10,328 nt of DNA from Clostridia bacterium (GTDB lineage Bacteria > Bacillota > Clostridia > Christensenellales > CAG-1252), in the NCBI GenBank assembly GCA_009928745.1, contig SACC01000026.1, forward strand, positions 1-10,328, written 5' to 3'. Shown piece after piece: positions 7,701 to 10,328 of the stretch; within the stretch, counting starts at the first letter, position 1; every line of letters starts with the position of its first letter. The notes under the pieces were generated by a model. It saw nothing but the letters and a program-made list of their open reading frames with translations, did no database searches and was not told the DNA's origin. Position numbers and translations under genes: made by a program.

Positions 7701-8309
7701 TCTGCTGATGACATGTCCCGCGCCGTCAAAATGCCCCGCAAAAAAGGCAGTGTCCGAAATGCCAATAGGTGTCCATTCTATACTTTCAAGGTCAATATCC
7801 TTAGTCAGCTGATAATGGGCGCTTTGAAGTTCAATATAGCCAACACTGTCGCCGCCGTCTATTACAATCGCATCGGCTTCGTTATTAATTATTGACGCAA
7901 GCAAAAGAAGCTGGCTTGCCGTATCAATCAAATACGGAGCCTCAAGAGTGCCCTCGCCACCCTCAAAATACTCTGCCGCCGTAAGCACCCATGTTGCAAG
8001 GAAATTAATGTTAGACATCACCCGTATCGAATCACCGTCGTTGTAAGTGTTATCATTATAGTTCCAGCCCAAGAAAGCATATCCATCCTTACCAAGCGTC
8101 CCTTGACCCAACACAGTAGCATAATCTCCACCATTATACGTGGAAGTATTCGGCGCATCTCCCGATGTATTACCGTTGCCGTTATATGTCACTTGATATG
8201 ACGAAACTGCATTGGCTGTATAAGTAACACAAAGCGACGACGCCGTGATACAAACTGCGAATGCAATTATCATTATTAAAAACAGTGTAATTGTGTTAGT
8301 CTTTCTCAT
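4764..8309 (-). CDS. large exported, membrane-anchored surface protein with InlB-B, GLUG-like, Ig-like and MBG-like repeats
   Basis: 1181 residues from the ATG at 8309, chosen because GGGAGGAAAG stands four bases upstream; an in-frame TTG at 8366 has no ribosome site and would bury the signal peptide. Visible order: signal peptide 1-34, likely cut after TANA; InlB-type B repeat 38-108 (VTYNGNG to LATW); a linker with DTASQLLLLA, TKDIDL, WTPIG and GHFDGAGHVIS, typical of the entry to GLUG beta-helix regions; about seven GLUG-like units from 250 to 490, each near 31-38 residues with GGI(V/A)G followed by CYNxGxV; two more InlB-B repeats at about 563-612 and 617-692; an Ig-like domain 696-787 (YQWYKG, ALYYC); two MBG-like domains to about 948; a beta-rich stalk; membrane segment 1083-1109 (possibly a second at 1112-1127); and a charged cytoplasmic tail to 1181. 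There is no LPXTG motif. A role in adhesion or envelope function is inferred from architecture only. Confidence 0.88.
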   Translation of the reverse strand: MRKTNTITLFLIMIIAFAVCITASSLCVTYTANAVSSYQVTYNGNGNTSGDAPNTSTYNGGDYATVLGQGTLGKDGYAFLGWNYNDNTYNDGDSIRVMSNINFLATWVLTAAEYFEGGEGTLEAPYLIDTASQLLLLASIINNEADAIVIDGGDSVGYIELQSAHYQLTKDIDLESIEWTPIGISDTAFFAGHFDGAGHVISRFLITEYSDYLGLFGIVQGTDENNVVIKDLSLMNYVIQINTDLYETYAGGIAGKADYAVISGCGNFGEIGLSSFSEWTEFYAGGIVGSADNSIILQCYNIGNVSADSYYFANSGGIVGTGTYLNISISYNCGAVTASFQGNQYCTAGGIAGNLGMCSVDNSYNEGSVTALSLTELDINQPRVRAGGLIGRSESNIMSDCYNVGSVWANNSTTNVNSKVYSGGIVGFAIDTEISRIYNSAEIGASSGGCDVVIGGIIGYSNDSLTTVEYCYAEEGMGYDAFYGGGIAPLITGGNYEATEIAMTTQATYLNWDFKGETANGEDDYWGIYDTYNNGYPCLMLLQPALTCAGDYSGAIDLVKHFLPGESVTLTTPVRTGYTFSGWAETSGGDIEYDGGDSYTMPEESASLYAIWTPINYIVAFNNNGGTGVMSNQSFTYDESQALTANTFTRDGYNFGGWNTSSNNSGTAYDDMETVGNLTDTGDGTVTIYAIWSLKAPTIVSIQSYYGIYDTNPHYITINASHALSATFELSYQWYKGSVDEANKVGTDSNMLEVRNVSDSALYYCIITISDGNASISTTREATVSIAKAALTEPGVDGVYTYTGSAQTASLTGFDSGKLNVSGNTRTNAGTSDITFTIIDTDNYVWAAGSDGSITWLINPYSLTLRAENKAANAGAALAALTFTVDGFTQDNGGYINGALSVSFENALSTTAVNNTPGKYTIARGTLAVVGNNFVIGEFVEAVYTVKAIELQIVDESDPNKFVTIIAIEEGIDPDIVIVVEITENVNEQLVIPQSKVAVALLNAYATLGQAVVPIEGSITISISAEYAGIAEQGSYEVLIMENGVAVVRAVTVLDGFITFVTSSLGDFILLTPAAVAGGLSVGAIAGIVIGSTLAALMLTVVILFLLWWLRSIIVFTFFIAVFTKIAEVLKLKKSADGWYELEKKDAARMKDAKAYIAASLITAKNAYRIEALEKLKETMK

Positions 8310-8339
8310 TAGCTTTCCTCCCTGATCCGACAAAATGTT

Positions 8340-8358
8340 GGTTGCCGCGAATGCAACC
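8340..8358 (-). promoter_or_regulatory. leader hairpin upstream of the surface protein gene
   Basis: GGTTGC and GCAACC (8340-8345, 8353-8358) form a perfect 6-bp stem with a 7-base loop in the predicted 5-prime leader, about 30 bases before the ATG. It has no following T run, so it is not a terminator; it could protect the message or be a protein-binding site. Its size alone does not exclude chance. Confidence 0.35.
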
Positions 8359-8397
8359 GTTAACAAATTATCGATATTTACAATTAATTTCTCTTCT

Positions 8398-8429
8398 ATT
8401 ATAATAGCATTTTTATATTACAATTTCAA
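8398..8429 (-). promoter_or_regulatory. predicted promoter of the surface protein gene
   Basis: On the minus strand TTGAAA (8429-8424) is followed after 17 bases by TATTAT (8406-8401). A perfect TATAAT overlaps it at 8403-8398 but would need a 20-base spacer. Start of transcription near 8394 would give a leader of about 85 bases containing the hairpin at 8340-8358. Confidence 0.55.
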
Positions 8430-8463
8430 TAAACATAATAAATTGGCGTATTTTCTTTGTAAA

Positions 8464-8553
8464 ATTAGTAAAAAATTCAATAAAATAGGAATCTAATAGG
8501 GCTAACATGATAAATCATTAAAATTTTTTACTAATGAATCCATCCTATTTTAT
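8464..8553. repeat. two interlocked perfect inverted repeats
   Basis: Arm A ATTAGTAAAAAATT (8464-8477) matches A-prime AATTTTTTACTAAT (8522-8535), 14 bp. Arm B ATAAAATAGGA (8480-8490) matches B-prime TCCTATTTTAT (8543-8553), 11 bp. The order A-B-A'-B' means the two stems are interlocked as in an H-type pseudoknot rather than nested. A shorter dyad ATGAT-AA-ATCAT lies between them (8507-8518). The block sits between the acetyltransferase end and the surface protein promoter. Confidence 0.55.
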
Positions 8554-8572
8554 GTCTTATGACATTATATTT

Positions 8573-9211
8573 TTATTCGTGAATTTGTTTTGTCAACTCC
8601 AAGAACCTTGCTTGACACGCAATAACCGCCTTTTCTTTATACGGGAAAGTTTTGTCGAACTCTTCGCATTGATTTTCGTCGACGCTGTAAGCCTCTCCCT
8701 CATAGAATCTGCCGCTAATACCTTTCATTGCGCCGTCATAGAGTTCGCAAAGCTGAAGGTAAGCGGCGAACATGCCGTCGCTATTTCTTATATCGTACAC
8801 TTCTGCGGCTACGAATCCGACACGCTTATAATATTCGGGATCGCCGGTGATGATTATAGCATTGAAGCCCATTGACCTTGCGATAGCTTTTGTATGCTCT
8901 ATAAGTTTGCCGCCTATGCCCCTGTTTTGGTATTCGGGCAGCACGCTAACCGGTCCGAAAGTAATTACATTATGTTCTCCGCCGCTATCATCTACTACCT
9001 TTGCCCTTGCATATACAATATTCCCAACTATCTTGTTATCTAGCGTGGCAACAAAATCAAGCTCTTTTATGAACTCTTCTCTGTCTCTTAGCGTGTGTAT
9101 CAACAAATGCTCGCTGCAGCCTGGAAAATGAATATTCCAAAAAGCCTCGCGTGTAAGTTCTTCCACCTCTCTAAAATCATTTTTTTCTTCTCTTCTGATT
9201 AATATATCCAT
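8573..9211 (-). CDS. GNAT-family N-acetyltransferase (YhbS-like)
   Basis: 212 residues. GNAT enzymes transfer acetyl from acetyl-CoA to an amine. The acetyl-CoA pyrophosphate-binding motif A is clear: GPVSVLPEYQNRGIGGKL (86-103) with the Q/RxxGxG/A core QNRGIG. It is followed by GDPEYYKRVGF (123-133), the hallmark of the YhbS-like subgroup (COG3153), where residues line the CoA site. The N-terminal part (IRREEKNDFREVEELTREAF) is the normal first strand and helix. The protein is longer than compact YhbS (about 167 residues), with roughly 40 extra C-terminal residues; longer relatives of this kind are common in Firmicutes. The acceptor, small molecule or protein, is unknown. GAGGAAA stands about eight bases before the ATG, and it has its own promoter, so it is probably a single-gene transcript. 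Confidence 0.9.
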   Translation of the reverse strand: MDILIRREEKNDFREVEELTREAFWNIHFPGCSEHLLIHTLRDREEFIKELDFVATLDNKIVGNIVYARAKVVDDSGGEHNVITFGPVSVLPEYQNRGIGGKLIEHTKAIARSMGFNAIIITGDPEYYKRVGFVAAEVYDIRNSDGMFAAYLQLCELYDGAMKGISGRFYEGEAYSVDENQCEEFDKTFPYKEKAVIACQARFLELTKQIHE

Positions 9212-9236
9212 TGATAATTTCCTCGCTTAATAATTC

Positions 9237-9245
9237 ATTATAGCA
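9237..9245 (-). promoter_or_regulatory. extended -10 promoter of the GNAT gene
   Basis: TGCTATAAT on the minus strand (9245-9237) is a perfect -10 box with the extended TGn element, 25 bases before the ATG. No good -35 is found at 16-18 bases, which extended -10 promoters tolerate. The leader would be about 20 bases, just enough for the ribosome site. Confidence 0.65.
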
Positions 9246-9273
9246 CAAAAATAATGAACAAAACTACTCATTA

Positions 9274-9327
9274 ATATGTCAACGGAGTGGGCAAAAACAA
9301 CGCTTTTTGCCCACTCCGATATGTCAA
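9274..9327. repeat. 15-bp perfect hairpin flanked by exact 9-base direct repeats
   Basis: CGGAGTGGGCAAAAA (9283-9297) and TTTTTGCCCACTCCG (9304-9318) pair perfectly around a 6-base loop. ATATGTCAA occurs directly on both sides, at 9274-9282 and 9319-9327. No T run follows the stem on either strand, so it is not a standard intrinsic terminator, though it could still end the isomerase transcript or protect its 3-prime end. The flanking repeats look like a target site duplication of a tiny insertion. Confidence 0.8.
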
Positions 9328-9410
9328 TAATTAATCTTGCAATGTGAAAGACTTAGTATGTGATAAGAATGTAAATTTTTGTTAAAATCAATATGCTTGC
9401 TATTGCATCC

Positions 9411-10169
9411 TTAATATATTTTTTTGAGATAATTAAGGCTAAACTCCACACTTTTGTACGGGTTAGGCGATATATCCAGCTCAAAAACCGCATTTTGCAC
9501 ATTCGCTTTCTCGGCGCAAGCCAAAATATCATCAAAATTCAAGTTACCCTTGCCTATGGAGCGAAAAACGGGTAAGCAAAAAGTTTTTTTATAATCCTTC
9601 AAGTGCAGCGTATTGATACGGTCTTTTAACCTTTCTATATAGCATTGCGGCTCATACCCCCCGACTTTAATCCAAAAGGTATCAGGTATAAATTGCACCT
9701 CATGCAAAGTGTTCTCTATCATATAATCAAATATTATTTTTTCATCTGCTTTTTTGAATTCAAAATCGTGATTATGGTATGCGATTGTCATCCCGTATGG
9801 CTTCAATTTTTCGGCGGTTATATTGAGCATCTCTACGAAGCGGCTGATGTCATCAAGCTTGCCTGTGCGGAAGGCTTGGGGCATCATACCTATACCGATA
9901 TTTTTGCAGTTAAATTCTAAGTGTTCTTCTGCCAATCGATTCAAATCGTCAACAATACGCTTATATGGCGAATGCGTTATACATATCGGTAAGGCGTTAT
10001 CCTCTGATATTCTTTTTAGCTCCGCGCTCTTTACTGATGCGCCTCCTGATAATTGTACTACTTCTGCGCCGAGCGTTTTGCACCGCTTAAAGACCTCCGC
10101 AAGGCTTTTTGCGTCCTTAATATACTTTCGCAAGGTATAAAGTTGAACTCCGATTTTTATTTTTTCCAT
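9411..10169 (-). CDS. TIM-barrel sugar (phosphate) isomerase/epimerase
   Basis: 252 residues, normal for the xylose isomerase-like TIM barrel group (AP_endonuc_2, COG1082). These enzymes use a divalent metal to isomerise or epimerise sugars, sugar phosphates, inositols or sugar acids. Visible landmarks: VQLYTLR at 8-14 (first strand), His66 in THSPY, AYHNHDFEF at 130-138, PDTFWIKVGG at 162-171 with Asp163, HLKDYK at 189-194 with His189, IGKGNLNF at 205-212, and FELD at 229-232 with Glu230. Asp163, His189, Glu230 and an acidic or histidine residue from the NHDFE segment are the likely metal ligands by family analogy. No signal peptide, so cytoplasmic. Its ribosome site GGGAG overlaps the stop of the upstream transporter gene only eight bases away, so the two are co-transcribed and probably share a substrate. 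Exact substrate unknown. Confidence 0.9.
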   Translation of the reverse strand: MEKIKIGVQLYTLRKYIKDAKSLAEVFKRCKTLGAEVVQLSGGASVKSAELKRISEDNALPICITHSPYKRIVDDLNRLAEEHLEFNCKNIGIGMMPQAFRTGKLDDISRFVEMLNITAEKLKPYGMTIAYHNHDFEFKKADEKIIFDYMIENTLHEVQFIPDTFWIKVGGYEPQCYIERLKDRINTLHLKDYKKTFCLPVFRSIGKGNLNFDDILACAEKANVQNAVFELDISPNPYKSVEFSLNYLKKIY

Positions 10170-10177
10170 AATTCTCC

Positions 10178-10328
10178 CTATTCTACATCCTCACAATTTT
10201 TGCTTTCAAAATATTTCTTTAGTACCTTTTCTTTTTCAATCTGCAGCTCGGCAAGCCGCTTTTTGTTAAGCGGGTAGAAGAACCACAATACAAAGAACAT
10301 CAGCGCAAACATTATAGCAGGGATAAGC
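10178..10328 (-). CDS. C-terminal end of a transporter, probably GPH-type sugar:cation symporter
   Basis: Only the last 49 codons and the TAG stop lie in the window; the start is beyond the right edge. The fragment begins with a hydrophobic helix (LIPAIMFALMFFVLWFFYPL), followed by NKKRLAELQIEKEKVLKKY and an acidic end. A last membrane helix ending in YPL, then a short helix rich in K, R and E, is the usual tail of glycoside-pentoside-hexuronide:cation symporters (MFS_2). That assignment is from pattern memory over a short stretch; another major facilitator type is possible. The tight spacing to the isomerase gene suggests uptake of the isomerase substrate or its precursor. Confidence 0.65.
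   Translation of the reverse strand, partial: LIPAIMFALMFFVLWFFYPLNKKRLAELQIEKEKVLKKYFESKNCEDVE

Noticed and set aside
8310..8366. Upstream in-frame start (TTG at 8366) extending the surface protein by 19 residues
   Set aside because: The codon is TTG with no ribosome site, it lies within the leader hairpin region, and it would place hydrophilic residues before a perfectly formed signal peptide. The ATG at 8309 has a strong ribosome site.
9389..9405. Possible terminator after the isomerase gene (CAATA and TATTG around 7 bases, then ATTTT on the minus strand)
   Set aside because: The stem is only 5 bp and AT-rich, and the T run is short; it is too weak to call.

Overview
The window looks like chromosome from a moderately AT-rich Gram-positive Clostridia-like bacterium, plausibly an uncultured gut member. 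The reasons are purine-rich Shine-Dalgarno sites before every gene, sigma-A type promoters including extended -10 boxes, AT-rich intergenic DNA, a stand-alone ECF transporter S component, and a surface protein built from InlB-type B repeats and GLUG-like repeats. No rRNA, tRNA, CRISPR array, transposase or phage gene was seen. Taxonomy is inferred from gene style only.

Layout from left to right. (1) Bases 1-2698, minus strand: a tight operon in the order alpha/beta hydrolase (lysophospholipase / monoacylglycerol lipase type), LarA-family nickel-pincer racemase, then an FAD-dependent oxidoreductase that runs off the left edge. The hydrolase stop is directly followed by the racemase start, and the racemase and flavoprotein are 11 bases apart. 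A good promoter lies upstream of the hydrolase. (2) Bases 2699-2966: a divergent promoter region with a 12-base palindrome and two related 24-base direct repeats. (3) Bases 2967-4623, plus strand: a PfkB-family sugar kinase and an ECF transporter S component. (4) Bases 4661-4697: a hairpin suited to terminate transcription from both sides. (5) Bases 4764-8309, minus strand: one large exported, membrane-anchored surface protein of 1181 residues. (6) Bases 8573-9211, minus strand: a GNAT acetyltransferase with its own extended -10 promoter. (7) Bases 9411-10328, minus strand: a TIM-barrel sugar isomerase/epimerase preceded by the C-terminal end of what looks like a sodium/proton:sugar symporter (GPH type).

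Functionally, the right-hand pair (transporter plus isomerase) looks like part of a carbohydrate uptake and catabolism operon. The left-hand operon combines stereochemical inversion of a 2-hydroxy acid with a flavoprotein and an esterase-like hydrolase; its substrate is not evident. The kinase and S component may form a salvage pair or may simply be neighbours. The most unusual non-coding signals are a 15-bp perfect hairpin flanked by exact 9-base direct repeats (9274-9327) and two interlocked perfect inverted repeats (8464-8553) upstream of the surface protein gene. I found no convincing new multi-gene system.
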